Shown: piece after piece, positions 26,298 to 38,069 of the stretch
How the letters are laid out: every line of letters begins with the position of its first letter
Position numbering within the stretch: the first letter of the stretch is position 1
Source: Styela clava
Taxonomy: Eukaryota > Chordata > Ascidiacea > Stolidobranchia > Styelidae
Assembly: GCF_964204865.1 (NCBI RefSeq)
Contig: NC_135252.1
Coordinates: 8,267,383-8,331,382, forward strand
Direction: 5' to 3'
Length of the DNA stretch: 64,000 nucleotides
Notes under the pieces: model-generated
What the model saw: only the letters and a program-made list of their open reading frames with translations
Told to the model about the DNA's origin: nothing
Databases searched by the model: none
Made by a program: the position numbers and the translations under genes

Positions 26298-27203
26298 GCT
26301 CTAGAGCCTAGAATTTCTATCTAGATCAATCAACGGCCCAAAACCTCTTTTTTCAAGCGACCCTAATATTTAGAAAAATAAATTTTGTTAAATTGCTTGA
26401 CACAATAATATGCCAAATATTAAACGGCATGTATTGCTTTTATGATCGTAAAATTAAATAACTGTACAGTCATTTTTTCACCAAAAATCACCTCAAAGTT
26501 GCATTAATGACTAATCTGCGCTTGTTTGCTATCAGCCAGTTCCTGAAATCGGAGCGTTTATATTAAATACATAATAAACAATAAAATTTACTAGAAAATA
26601 AATTCAATAAGTTTCATGTTTTTATTGTAAATACAAACGACCAAATAGGATTTAAGGCGACCGACAATTTGCGGAATACTGCACAAGTATGTATTATGCT
26701 GTGCCGTAATCACACAGATGCACGATATAGATACTTTAAATGCCCTAAAATGCTATGATAATCTTTTTATACATATCAAATGTTGCCTATCATTTTATCA
26801 TTATTTATTGATACCTAAATATTGGTCATTTTTGATAATATCTACATTTTTCAGCATTTCTAACGATTCATTGATTATATTGAATTATTATTAGTTGTAG
26901 CCGCCTTTCTATATTTGCGTTATATTAAATTCATTAATGATAGACTTTCTGTTAGTTCCCTCCTGCCTAGAACTTTCTAGAGCTCTATCGGCTTTCACTA
27001 ATAGATTTTCCCAAATAAAAATGAGTAATCAAGGCAATACTTTGTGGAACACATTACAAATATTTTTTATTTTTACTACTCACTATACTACTTATATTTA
27101 ATGTTTCATACAATCAACTCAAAATTCATTCCCAATTAAGATCATTCACTTGGAAGTCAGTGACAGTTGAATGCAAATATTAAATAAACTGCGTATATAT
27201 TAT

Positions 27204-28725
27204 TTAAGTCCCAGGTGCAGTTCTGCTCGATCTCCTGCGTACTGGTGCATTTTGCGGGGGTCTTGTCCGCTGTGGCGCACTACCAGACTGTGAGAACGTG
27301 TTGTCAAGAATAAACTCGGGCTTAGCACATTCTTTTGCACCTGTTAATCAATGTGAAATATAAATTATCATAATTTAACTAAATTATTTTGTAATTCGCC
27401 TGCTTTGTTTTTGAATACTGAAAGAAAGAAGAACAACTTGATCAGAATAACTGGTGGGAACATTCTCAAACTTTTGAGCTATATATATGTGATTCTGAAA
27501 AAACTCCCAATGCTAACTTCACCGTTGCTAATTTCTAACTCATATATTCATTACCTTTATCGACGGCAAAACTTCTTATGTTATCAGAGACTTTTCTCTC
27601 GCCGAAGCCTTTCGATATGGCTGGATCAATGCACATCCACTGGAAATACTCTTGATTTGTGTTTTCTGTTTAAAAAATAATGCCTAAATTAGAGTTGTCC
27701 TATTTGGCAGTAGGGTGCAAGACAACTAACTATACTGTACAAAAGTCAAATTTCAGCCACTCATCACATCTTTCATTTGTAATATAGAACTTTTTGTTGA
27801 TAAATTTGTGAAAAATGAAAATTAACTTACCGCGTTTGGATTCAATATTTTCGTCGTATGCTTCTATGATCAAAAGCTCGAAAAAATTGTAAATTTCACC
27901 AAAATCGAAGTTTTTCCCCACTGAAATGATATGTGTAACATCGCGTTGTAATTAAGGCAAAAAATATGATGAACATCGACATTGTGTGCAACACATTTGC
28001 GCCCTTTTGCTGATTTGGAAATTAGAACTTATTCTATATTACAAAGCTCTACCACAACACCAGTGTCGTGACAGATTATTTAAAAAAAATATTATCAAGG
28101 CACCATTGCCTTGAATTTGCAATAAAAAGCCGTCAAATTACAAGATTAATACAATGGAAAATGATGTAGCAACCCACAAAATGGTAATTTTTTTTTAATG
28201 TGACATAGAATATAGATAATACCTGCGCGATACTGTTAGGTGTTATTTTTATTGCTATATACGTACTATCATTCAACTGTTCATCCAATGAATCTAAAGC
28301 ATTTTGACTGTCGTAAGAATCAAAGCAAACGTCGTAAATGATGTCAAGAACTGCTTTTGTCTGTCTTTGAGATGGAATTTTATCAAAATCCCAGCTGAAC
28401 CAATTATCTGTTGAAAGATGTTTAGTCAGAGTGTGCGAATTTACAATATCTACCATTCGTTGGGGAGTGAAAATTAAATAGTAAATTCTGGAGTGCATAC
28501 CATTATTTTACTTACCCTCGCAAAAATATCTGTATCTGATGGGAACAAACATACACAATGGGACTTCATCTGAAAATAAGAATCATATCTGTTAACTTAG
28601 GAGCCTATGGATCTATAAAATGATAATTTAGGATCGTTAGCATTTCCCGTCAATATGCCAATGAATGGCACCATTAGGTTGTGGGAAGACAATTTTTTTC
28701 TGTAACTGCAAAACAGATCAGTTAA

Positions 28726-28764
<39 letters not shown>

Positions 28765-31700
28765 TTCAGAATTATATATATATTTGCGACCATACCCTTG
28801 TGTTTATCAGAAAATGATACGAAAGCAAACGACGATCGATTTGCCTATCACATCTACTGCTGAGTTTTCAATGTATCATATGAATTTTATGATCATACCT
28901 CTTTCAATATCCCATGTTCCATTTATAACCATTGCTTTTACATACTGCCACTCAATGAATTCTCCAAAATTATCCCAATACACGAGACTTTCGAAAACGC
29001 CCTTGCTAACATAGATGTCATCGTTTTGCAGTACTTCCAAGCATCGATCTGATTCATCAATTGCAGTTTTTATCACGTCGTACTCTACGTTTCTGGACTC
29101 ATAGTAGTATTCTGCCCCGGATAGAATAAAGTTTCTCTAAAAAAATTATATATTATTCAACATGCGCAGTGATTATATGTTAACATCCACGTATCGTGCG
29201 TTTTTTTTTTTGATAAGGTTATTATTTGCACAAAAACAAGTTACGCTTGAAAATAATAAAGTTACTTAATATACATGTGTGGCGCGAAAATGTCATCACA
29301 ATACCCACATAATGATTGTCTATAGCGATTTCTTCCTATACAAAACATCACTATATTATGTATATACTGTGCTTCTTTGGGTATTAACTTAATTCATGAA
29401 GAATATTCTGGTATGTATGAAAGTGTATTGAATTATTGTCTGTAAATATTTCTTGCGGCCTATTCACGATTGAGCGGTAAACAATATTATGAAAAGGGGA
29501 AAAGTAAATAAACAAAATGTGACATCATAGTTTCATAATGTTAAGTCATGAGACATTTTTAGACTCATGAATGGTAAAATGCTCACTAATGACACAACAC
29601 TTATATTTTATGATTAAAGAGTTTTATGCTCACCGCAAGATAATTATCTTGAACCTGAAATATAAATATATACAGCAAACACTGTTAATTTTTCTAAAAT
29701 CAAGATTATTTAAATATAATTTGCGAATTGTTGATCATTTTTACCATATAAACGATTACGAAAGTTTGAAAATCTGTCTTTATATAATCTTCTGTATATT
29801 GTGAGAAGTCGCGAAATAAATAAAGTTAATTATGAAGTTTACCAGCCCTCGAGCGCCAACACAGTGCAGCGTAGCTGCTGTTGTCTCATTCGTCTAGAAC
29901 AGTCAGGAGGGGTGGGCAAGGTTTTTGAAGCAGGGGTCAGGAAATTTGCCCATCTATACTGGCGGGTCATGTAAGTGTGACGTGAAAGTTACATTTTATG
30001 AACAATATTTACAGTGTTACAAAAGTAAAATATGATAAACAAGAAGCCTCGTGCCGAAACTAAATTTAATCGCAATTTCAACAAATTCCTTGAGTTATTT
30101 TTAACTAAAACATCAAAATTTGGTTTTAGTTTGGTTGTGGCGGCATCAGGCGGGTCAGATTGAATTACCCAACGGGCCGGATTTGGCCCGCGGATCGTAG
30201 TTTGCTCTTGTCAGGTCTAGATATCAGTTTTCGCATAATTATTTATCAAATAACATTCGGAAAATATCGATATAACTAACTTCTCCACATTGGTAATACA
30301 GTATTATACATACCGGAGGAACATAATCCAGATCCTGGAATATAAAACATGTCAATATAAATATTCGATACAATGTTATTCTAGTTTGCCTCATTTTTAT
30401 GTTAGGTTGAGGCTACCGACCCCCCGATGATGTCATCTGATTTTTTTTTGCCCCCGCCCTATTTTGCAGAAGAGTTATGACATGACCAGAAAAAAATCTC
30501 CGAAACGACATTTTACTATACCTTCATTTTTTACGTTTGGTATTAAAAGTGGCTTGAACAGAAATTCCACGCCACCTGATTATTACCACCTGATTATTAT
30601 TGCTCCGGCCCAATTTGCAAAAATAAATTACGAGACGGAAAAAATCTTTTGAAAGCAATATTTTACTGACTTCATTTTTACGTCCGACATTAAAATCATT
30701 CAAACAGAAATCCCGCGTAACGTTATTCCCTACTATGACCAAATCACTGAAAATTAGTATTATACTAAGTAGAAAAGGATATTGTGAATGATCCTGAAAA
30801 ATAAAATATATATATATATATATAATATATTTGAATAACTGAGTCAACGCTATCTTCGTCAATTTTCCGCATATTATTTGGCGATAAGTTATTAGAAAGA
30901 TTAAATATATATCTATTATGATTTTCGTAATTTTTTTCCCATACCTAATTTGCTAATGATGACATATCAAGGGCATGAGCATCAAGTAATCGCATTTTAC
31001 AATACAGCAGCATAATATGTCCAAAATTATTTAATAAAACATCACATTGGATTGTTCTGAATACTATACTCCATTGGTGAAACCACATTATACTGGAAAT
31101 AAAATTATAACCCTAAATTACGTGAATGTTTGGATATGTTTATTCTATGAATCACATTCATGCATGTTTGGCAGAATTTTAACTCTTACAAATATGATAC
31201 CGAAGCCGTTTCAATAGTCCTTCACTCGAGAGCATGGTTTGTTACTTTGTAATGGTATTTCTTCGAACTTAAATGTATTATTGGCTGTTTATACAGATCA
31301 TAGTCCAGAAAGATAATGTAAAACGCCACATTTAAGCTTCAGATTTGGGGGCAAATATTTATATAAAAATTTATTTTTTTTAATTTCAATCTTTTTACGC
31401 GACCTTTTTAATATTGAATTTTCGTACTGCGTACTACCCATACTTTTTTCTAAAACTAATATATAAGTTAGATTTAAATAAATCTCAACCGAAAAGCGTA
31501 GCAAAAGTCTATTGACTATTTCATATATTAATCGCATGGCTGATTTACTCAAGGCAGATAATTATTTCTCTATTCCACACGCCTAATATGGTCGTTACAA
31601 AGAAAGCCTATGTCATGGGTTACGCGAAAGACCGTGTGAAGTACAGAGATCTCCAAATTTGCCTGGCACTAGAAGCCTCACACAGTGACCCTGAATTGCC

Positions 31701-33076
31701 TAACACAGTGGGCAAGTCGTGCTTTGTTCTCTTTGGGACGATAGTCGGCCTGCTTCCGTAAAATTCGTCAAGCGCTCATCATTATGCAATGATATGAACT
31801 TGTTTCTGTACAAAATTGGCCAAATTAGCTTTTCACATTGTTCAGTATCACTTTTGGTAATAAACTAATAGAAAAGCAAGACCTTCTTTTGTTCTACCAA
31901 CCCAACATTATCGTGGTGTGTAACACCAACAAAGCATAATTTACTCGAATAAAAATATATATAGTGATTTCTACCGTCGATTCTAACATAAAGCATATTC
32001 AGTTTAGATATTATACGTGTAGCGTTTATCTTTGCAAATCTTTGCAATTTTTTTTATCTAATTCTATGATCACATAATATATACCAAAAAATTTGACAGT
32101 GTTTTTATATAAATATTGAATTTACTTTGTGAAGTTACACTTCTACTATATCGTTCACAAATTTGTGGTACGTACCAAATAAGGATCTTCCAGCACCTGA
32201 AATGTAAATATATTGTAAATAAAGTGATAGAGGTAACATATTTGCTTCCGAAATTAAAAAGTGTTGCACATTTGACCAAATTATCTTTTTACCAATGTGC
32301 TTTGTATTTTGAGCCCCACAAACAACCTTATGTATTATTACTCGGATGTAGGCATACGCTGTGTTAATGAATGTTTGCGCAATAAAATTTGTAAGTTTTA
32401 CCCTCATTCAATGATATTAATTTAACGAGTAACTTCCGTGCATGTATGCTCTTACACACTATTCAATCTCCAATCACAAATATATCATTCATCTATCTAA
32501 TTGTTTGGGTGAATCAAAACAATTTGTACGTACCTGGGGGAGGTCGTCTTGAAGTGACACCTGAAATATAAAAGTTGCGTTATTAGTATTTGATGAACAT
32601 CCTTACCAATATAAACGTTTCTTATCATATAAAATTTTGCACCGTAGTAAGTAGACTATACATATTGTAACTCAATAAGTTACTGAATTTTTTCAGTACC
32701 AAGCCAACACGACGGATTTTTACGTTTGTTCTATGTGTGTTTTTTTTCTTCTAGCTATTACAGAAAGTATCTGCCTGAATGATAATGAGTAATACTCACC
32801 CCTTGATACTTGGCTGTTGTCTAAAATATATTATATGTATATATTAATAAAGTCATAGTCTGATATATGGTTTAAACGTTGAATAAACGTTGTGCACCGA
32901 TGGAAAATTAAATTACTACAATATTGAAACAATTATATATATACAAAGTATATTAGTATATACGGTAATATATTTTGAATCATTTACATTGCGTTTAGAA
33001 AAATTGAAATCATATAATAATATTACCTTACCTTCGAAATCATAAAAACAATGGACAGAGTCACTAAACCAAACAT
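27204..33076 (-). CDS. Micro-exon secreted protein, unrecognised family
   Basis: Exons: 33032-33076 (M + hydrophobic LVTLSIVFMI, a signal peptide), then phase-0 micro-exons 32800-32820 (21 nt), 32534-32560 (27), 32176-32196 (21), 30314-30334 (21), 29634-29654 (21), then 28899-29136, 28516-28569, 28223-28449, 27831-27920, 27555-27665 and 27204-27340 with the stop. The micro-exons encode TTAKYQG, VSLQDDLPQ, VLEDPYL, DLDYVPP and VQDNYLA. Each has canonical GT/AG ends, and the acceptors of four share TTTATATTTCAG-like sequence. Any micro-exon can be skipped without changing frame. The remaining part has about seven Cys, potential N-glycosylation sites and a basic Pro/Arg-rich C-terminus. Phases agree at every join except 28223-28449 to 27831-27920, where either a small exon is missing or the ACA/GTATCG donor just upstream is used. 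Family not recognised; about 290 residues. Confidence 0.75.
28727..28760. repeat. TA dinucleotide microsatellite
   Basis: A run of alternating T and A in the intron between exons 28899-29136 and 28516-28569. A shorter TA run lies at 6462-6482 in the protease gene. Confidence 0.9.
29900..30214 (+). mobile_element. hAT-type MITE family M1, copy 3 (intron of micro-exon gene)
   Basis: Shares GGGGTGGGCAAGGTTTTTGA and CGGGTCATGTAAGTGT with 21898-22202. Flanks GTCTAGAA (29892-29899) and GTCTAGAT (30215-30222) match at seven of eight positions. It sits between the fourth and fifth micro-exons. Confidence 0.85.
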
Positions 33077-33984
33077 TTTGTTTCTTTTGCGAATGTCTTT
33101 CACGAAGTCCGTGACCAAAATGAACATTTGAATAGTTGCGTCTTGCATATATATATTGTGACTATTCTTGCCATATTATTAATAAAAATTGGTTTTTAAA
33201 AAGAACTAGGAGAGTTAGGCATTCATGGAAGTTCAAGCAAAAAGGTGGGCGTCGACATCGTTTTAGATTTAATTAGATTAGCATGTGCCCATTTTCGAAA
33301 CAAATTGATCGTAGCAAGTATGTACTATTGAATTTTATGAACCGCGCGTTCACACTTAACTTTTGAAGCAATTAATAGGCCTAAATACTAGCAAATTAAA
33401 ATGAATTTAACGTTTTTGTCCATTGCACGAGATCTCACGAAATCCAAACTATTTATCGCTTCGTTAGCACTCTTTAACCTCTGGTCTTGATGAATGCTCT
33501 ACAAACGATTTCGCCGATAACATACTAAATTACCACCAATTCAAAGTATTCACCCATGACAATTTGATAATACTTTTTCAAAGCGACCTTCTATTAGATG
33601 TGATGCATCATAGAGACTAGCTTTTATACCTGTTGTGATTTTATTTTTATGAGATGCACGTCAACAGCTATTAGCGAAACATAACTACTATCACCCGACA
33701 AATTGAATGTCGAAGTGTGTCTTTTATTAAATTACAACTTTTACAAAAAACAATAAATGAAATAATAAGACTTGGAGCATTCGCAACATCGCTTCAACCT
33801 TTATATTTGAGTACAAAATTATTTAAAGTTCGAGGCATAAAATTCTTCGATAGAAATAATAGAATTATCTAACTTATTAACGCAATGTGTTACTTGTTTT
33901 TGATTGGCGCCTATTTAAAATCTTTCTCGCGCTTCCGGCATTCCAGTGGATAATATAAAAATATTTTTGTATTTTGTCCTAGGA
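33077..33984. other. Upstream region of the micro-exon gene
   Basis: About 900 AT-rich bases with no supported gene. TATATATATTG near 33148-33158 lies about 75 bases upstream of the signal-peptide ATG on the minus strand and could serve as a TATA-like element, but this is only a pattern match. Confidence 0.35.
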
Positions 33985-34705
33985 CAGGGGCAACCCCCGG
34001 CACGCGAGCCCATTTATTCGGCACACGAGCGAGGCCTCAGAAACGAGATCATTCTTTTTCAGATAAAAAGTTTCGAGACTCTGAATTATCTGATGAAACT
34101 CGATGTTCGTTTAATCATTATCGTTTGTTAACAATCCGTCATTCATTTAAACTCTTTTTTCTTTTCATGACATATGGCTACAAAGAAATATAATATGACG
34201 TAATAACTGAGTGAGCTCGCGACGAATTTTGTCGAGAAGAACACACATTCATTTGACTACATTGTTACGTAATATACTTCGTAAAAAACTTTGCAACTGC
34301 ATTACTCTCCATGTTTTTTTTCTACATATGCTTGTGAATCTCTGTTCTCAGTTATGAACTTTATTAAGTCTCCTAACAGCAGTAGCCTGAAAGATAAAAC
34401 AAGTAGTTCGTGTATTTCTTTGAAAGTTACAAAATATAAATCCAATGTCAAATCTCTATCATCGGTAATGCAGCAACAGAAGTCTCACTGATATAGAATA
34501 AGAGAAGTAATCAAATCAACGTGTCGGACTGATATTTTTTCGGAATAGTGCACCTGTTTGTACATGTTTAAAAAGTTTGTTATTGTGTATTTTTGCTTTA
34601 AAAGTAGCAAAGCATTGTTTTTAATTTTGGTCGGCACGCGGAAGGATTTTGCGTTTAAATTTACCCGATTTCAGCACGCGAGCCGAAAAAAGTTGCCCAC
34701 CCCTG
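33985..34705 (+). mobile_element. hAT element with perfect 8-bp target duplication and transposase remnant (721 bp)
   Basis: Left end CAGGGGCAACCCCCGGC, right end GTTGCCCACCCCTG: inverted terminal repeats of hAT type. Identical TCCTAGGA lies on both sides (33977-33984 and 34706-34713). The subterminal GGCACGCGAGCC and its reverse GGCTCGCGTGC also pair. The element is far shorter than an autonomous hAT and keeps only a C-terminal piece of transposase, so it looks like an internal deletion derivative. Confidence 0.92.
34291..34491 (+). pseudogene. hAT transposase C-terminal dimerisation remnant
   Basis: The frame reads TYACESLFSVMNFIKS then KDKTSSSCISLKVTKY, matching the hAT dimerisation pattern (S/T-Y-x-CES-x-FS-x-MN-x-IKSK-x-R-x-x-L-x-D-x-x-L). 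The Arg-rich stretch is altered and nothing of the catalytic core remains in frame, so it cannot act as a transposase. It lies inside the 33985-34705 element in its forward direction, and it is not closely similar to the intact transposase at 61001-62989. Confidence 0.75.
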
Positions 34706-34889
34706 TCCTAGGATATATTCGATTTGTTGTCCTTAATTGGCATCATTCTTACGTCACAATAACATCAAAAATCAAAATTTCGAATTGGCTAAAAAAATGC
34801 AATTAGGCCTGACCCAAATACGGGTTTAGTTAAAATAAACATAGGGTAAAGCATTTTCATAAGCTTAGGCGATAGACTACAACTCAAAG

Positions 34890-36120
34890 ATGAAGGACTG
34901 GTTAGTAAAGAATTATAAATTGGGAAGACAAGTTGCCAAACCTATGATTCAAACCTGCCTTGGTGGATTGTTGGTAACTTTGGCAATGTTGAGCTGCTTT
35001 GAATTTTTGTTGCTTATTTTTTCCCAGATATCATAGAACGACCGAATAATTCCTTCTCAAATAAAATAGTGTATTGCGGGATGCTTTTTGTCCGCGAGAT
35101 TTCCACTCAGATAATTTTGATGGCGATACAGGTATCGTTTATTGGATATTTATCTGTTCCTGAATGCCTCTACCGCAACGCATCCATTATCATCGATGAG
35201 GAGGCAAATGAAATATGGAATGTGACGAATACAAGAATAAAATTCACTCTTCCAAGCGCTCACACGCTGTCTCAACACGAATCGGAACATGACAACGGCA
35301 TTTGCCGGAACAAATCAACTTTGAATCATAAGATTTTCAATCTGAATTTTATAAATGGAACGTTTACTGGGTTACCGATGGTACCTGAAAAGCAGAATCA
35401 GGGAGTTGCCGAGAGCTGTTCTGTGGAGAAGTTGAATAATATTTTAAACTTCATAAAGAAACATCAAGCTTTTACTGCAATCACGGGTATTCGAAAAACT
35501 TCTAGTAATATCACTTACAGGCAATGCATTTATGCAATAAGTTTGGATAATGAAATTACTTCTTCGACTTTTGCGAATAATTCAAATGGCCTTCCAGCAG
35601 GAGGCTGCGAAGATTTTAACATAATGAACGTTGAATTTGGTGGCAGTTGCGGTATTCAGTCAAGACTAGAAAGTGGGATATTTCCCAAATTAAGAACTTT
35701 AAGACCATTTAGCCAAATTAAAGAAACATCTGTTGATGTTGATCGATGTGAAGATCTTGCCTATCCAAGAAAATGTTCATCAAATCTCAGTAACTCGATC
35801 AGTCTTTTCACGGACAAGAAAGATATCGAAAGAATATATTCCCCAATTCTTTTTCGTACAAAAATGGCCCGAAAAGATTCCTCTCGAACCAGAGCAAAGC
35901 ACTACGAAATTATAGAAGAGAGTATTTCTTGCCTGTTATTTTCCCCAATTCCACTGAATTTGCTTGCATGGGTTTTGAGGAAGATTCTGAGATCACCATC
36001 GAGACATTATACTTCTCGTTTCAAGCATCATATCGCTACGTGACGAAGACGATTACGTGCACAAGAAAAACAAACTGTTTTTTCGAATTGACAAAATTAA
36101 ATTTATTTGTATTCGTATAA
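34890..36120 (+). pseudogene. Broken intronless gene for a type II membrane or secreted glycoprotein
   Basis: Three overlapping frames look like one disrupted reading frame. ATG at 34890 opens 48 residues, basic start then a strong hydrophobic segment (LLVTLAMLSCFEFLLLIF), stopping at 35036. The second frame is open from 35003 to 36043; it carries several Cys and many N-x-S/T sites. The switch falls in the T-run near 35014-35022. A third frame, open from 35794 to 36120, looks at least as protein-like near its end (FPNSTEFACMGFEED). The layout (cytoplasmic tail, anchor, glycosylated lumenal part) suits a type II Golgi enzyme, but no catalytic motif is recognised. Alternatives: a true gene with sequencing errors at homopolymers, or a decayed retrocopy. 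Family unknown. Confidence 0.45.
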
Positions 36121-38069
36121 AATGTGATTTACATTTTTTGTAAAGCAATTTCAGTATTTCTTATTGTCGTTAAAATTATAACACCAAATGCTTTCGGGAA
36201 TGGAGTTTAACATGCATATCGATATCTCGTTTTTTCAGTCGCGATGAGGTATAAACGCTGATTGTGCATTTAGTACATTTAAACACCGCCCAGTCTGCCA
36301 GAGCAGATAAGACGTGATAACATTGCTAAGATTTTTATATTGCATGAGCTTCGATTTCATATAACCGCCAACTTACGCGCATTGCAAACAATTGCGTAAA
36401 GTGAAATAGATCTGTAAAGCAATATATACTCGTCTGTAATTACTTGGCAGAGAAACATAGCCTTTTTCCCAGGCAAAGTATACTTCAGGCGAGTTCGATT
36501 AGTTGTAAACTTATAAGGCGCGTTGTTCGAACACTATTCCGTGAGAGACATAAGGTAGTTACAATCAACAAATTCGTTCTATTGACTATAAGCGATCCAT
36601 AAACTTTATTGGTAAGTGATATTTTATGCTTGGATCACTGGTTCCGAATGAATGTTAGGATAAACATTTGGCGCGTCGTCAAGGTTTAGCACGCTTGTCA
36701 TACAAACGGGCAATAATAAGATTGGGTGGGAACCAAGGAAGTGCCAAACTTTTATGCTACCTGGAACGAGTTTCAGATAATGATGCCCCTGATATCTAAC
36801 TTCACGAATAATTCGGGGGGTAAACAAATTATAGATGTTGTTATATATGAGAATGAATAAATTGGAGGTCAAACAAGAAAGAAAAATTAGTAATAGCATA
36901 ATCTCTTTCCCCGAAATAGCAAGTATATTTGTAAGCTTTCGTTAGATCATAATCTAACTAAAGGGAAAAGACTTTCCCAAAACACAACTGGCAAATAACA
37001 CGCAAAACTAGGAAAACGTTTAATGAAAACGGCAATGTTTACAGCCATACTTGAATATCTGTCAGAGCAATGACATTGGTCAGAGCGAACCAAGTGTTTT
37101 TCTGATGTTTGAGGGGACGGTCGCCATCGCGCGCCGTTTCGGAGTTTGTCCTTCGCTTGGGCTACAGTACTTGCCGACTTATCGTACTCGTACCGTACTT
37201 GCTTCGAAGACTGGAAGAGCACGCTGCGTGTGGGTGTTGCTCCAACAGTATTTTTAATGTTATAGATTAATACAGACCAACTCATTGCTAAGCATGTCGA
37301 ACTGCTTTGTCGCACAGTTTATTCTAATGGGAGAAACTCGGAATAATGACATGCGGTGCAAATGCCACATTGTATTTAAGTCGTACAAGCGTATCACAAT
37401 TCACAAGTATCAATGGTACAAGTAATACACTCGAGACAATGGATGTGCGGCAAGTGTGGGACGCTTGAAACTGATACACTCGATCTAAAATGTTCATGGC
37501 ACGGCATCAACACTACATTTTATATTTTTAATGTCACACACGTCTAAAACAATCTACACTATACTCATATCTCTGCAAAGTCGTCGTCGTTGAAGTCATC
37601 AGGCACTCCGACCCAAAAATCGGGGACGTAGGACAGTGCGACACGAGACAATTGTGGAACAACCGGTACACGTGGAAGAGTGCCACAAGTGTGGGAGACG
37701 ACATTTCAGAAACACCGAATATATTGTATTTGTGAATCTTTTCAAATATTTTACCCAACCATACCAGTTTCCATAATCAATGCCAAATTCTGATCTGAGA
37801 AATGTGGCCTTGAAAAGGGATACCATGATCTGTCATTCACATGGTTTATTTGTTAAGCTCAGCAAGTGCAAAATAATTAAAAATGAACAAAATTTACATG
37901 ATATGTAATAACGAAAGAAGCAGAATTGAATTCGTTGATTTTTCAAGGTAATAATAAGGCATGAACCAAACCTAGAGGTGGTATTTGAGCAGAAACAGCA
38001 GGATATAAAAATAAAGAATTAAAACTATTGTATAGATTCGCTAAAAAGTCAATTTTAAAACTAGAAGGG
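36121..38069. other. Intergenic, one weak coding candidate
   Basis: Mostly without supported genes. On the minus strand 36627 to about 36815 reads IIREVRYQGHHYLKLVPGS and onward to a stop; it is protein-like in composition, but no matching upstream exon or family is recognised. Other open frames at 36947-37315 and 37534-37826 overlap in conflicting frames and are probably chance. Confidence 0.35.

Larger units (their letters stand above)
19981..27203. other. Gene-poor repeat region between PHF10 and the micro-exon gene
   Basis: No protein-coding gene could be supported here. The stretch is made of the repeats listed separately (tandem units, hAT-type MITEs, A-rich hairpin block, GGTACC-rich duplication, 25.4-25.7 kb direct repeat). 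Remaining bases are AT-rich with only short open frames in all directions. The motif AACAAGAGAGCTAYGCYCAA followed by ATATATGGACACGT occurs at 22776 and 23838, another small dispersed element. Confidence 0.55.

Noticed and set aside
36947..37826. Minus-strand open frames of 75-122 residues
   Set aside because: They overlap in different frames, have no consistent splice joins and no family resemblance.
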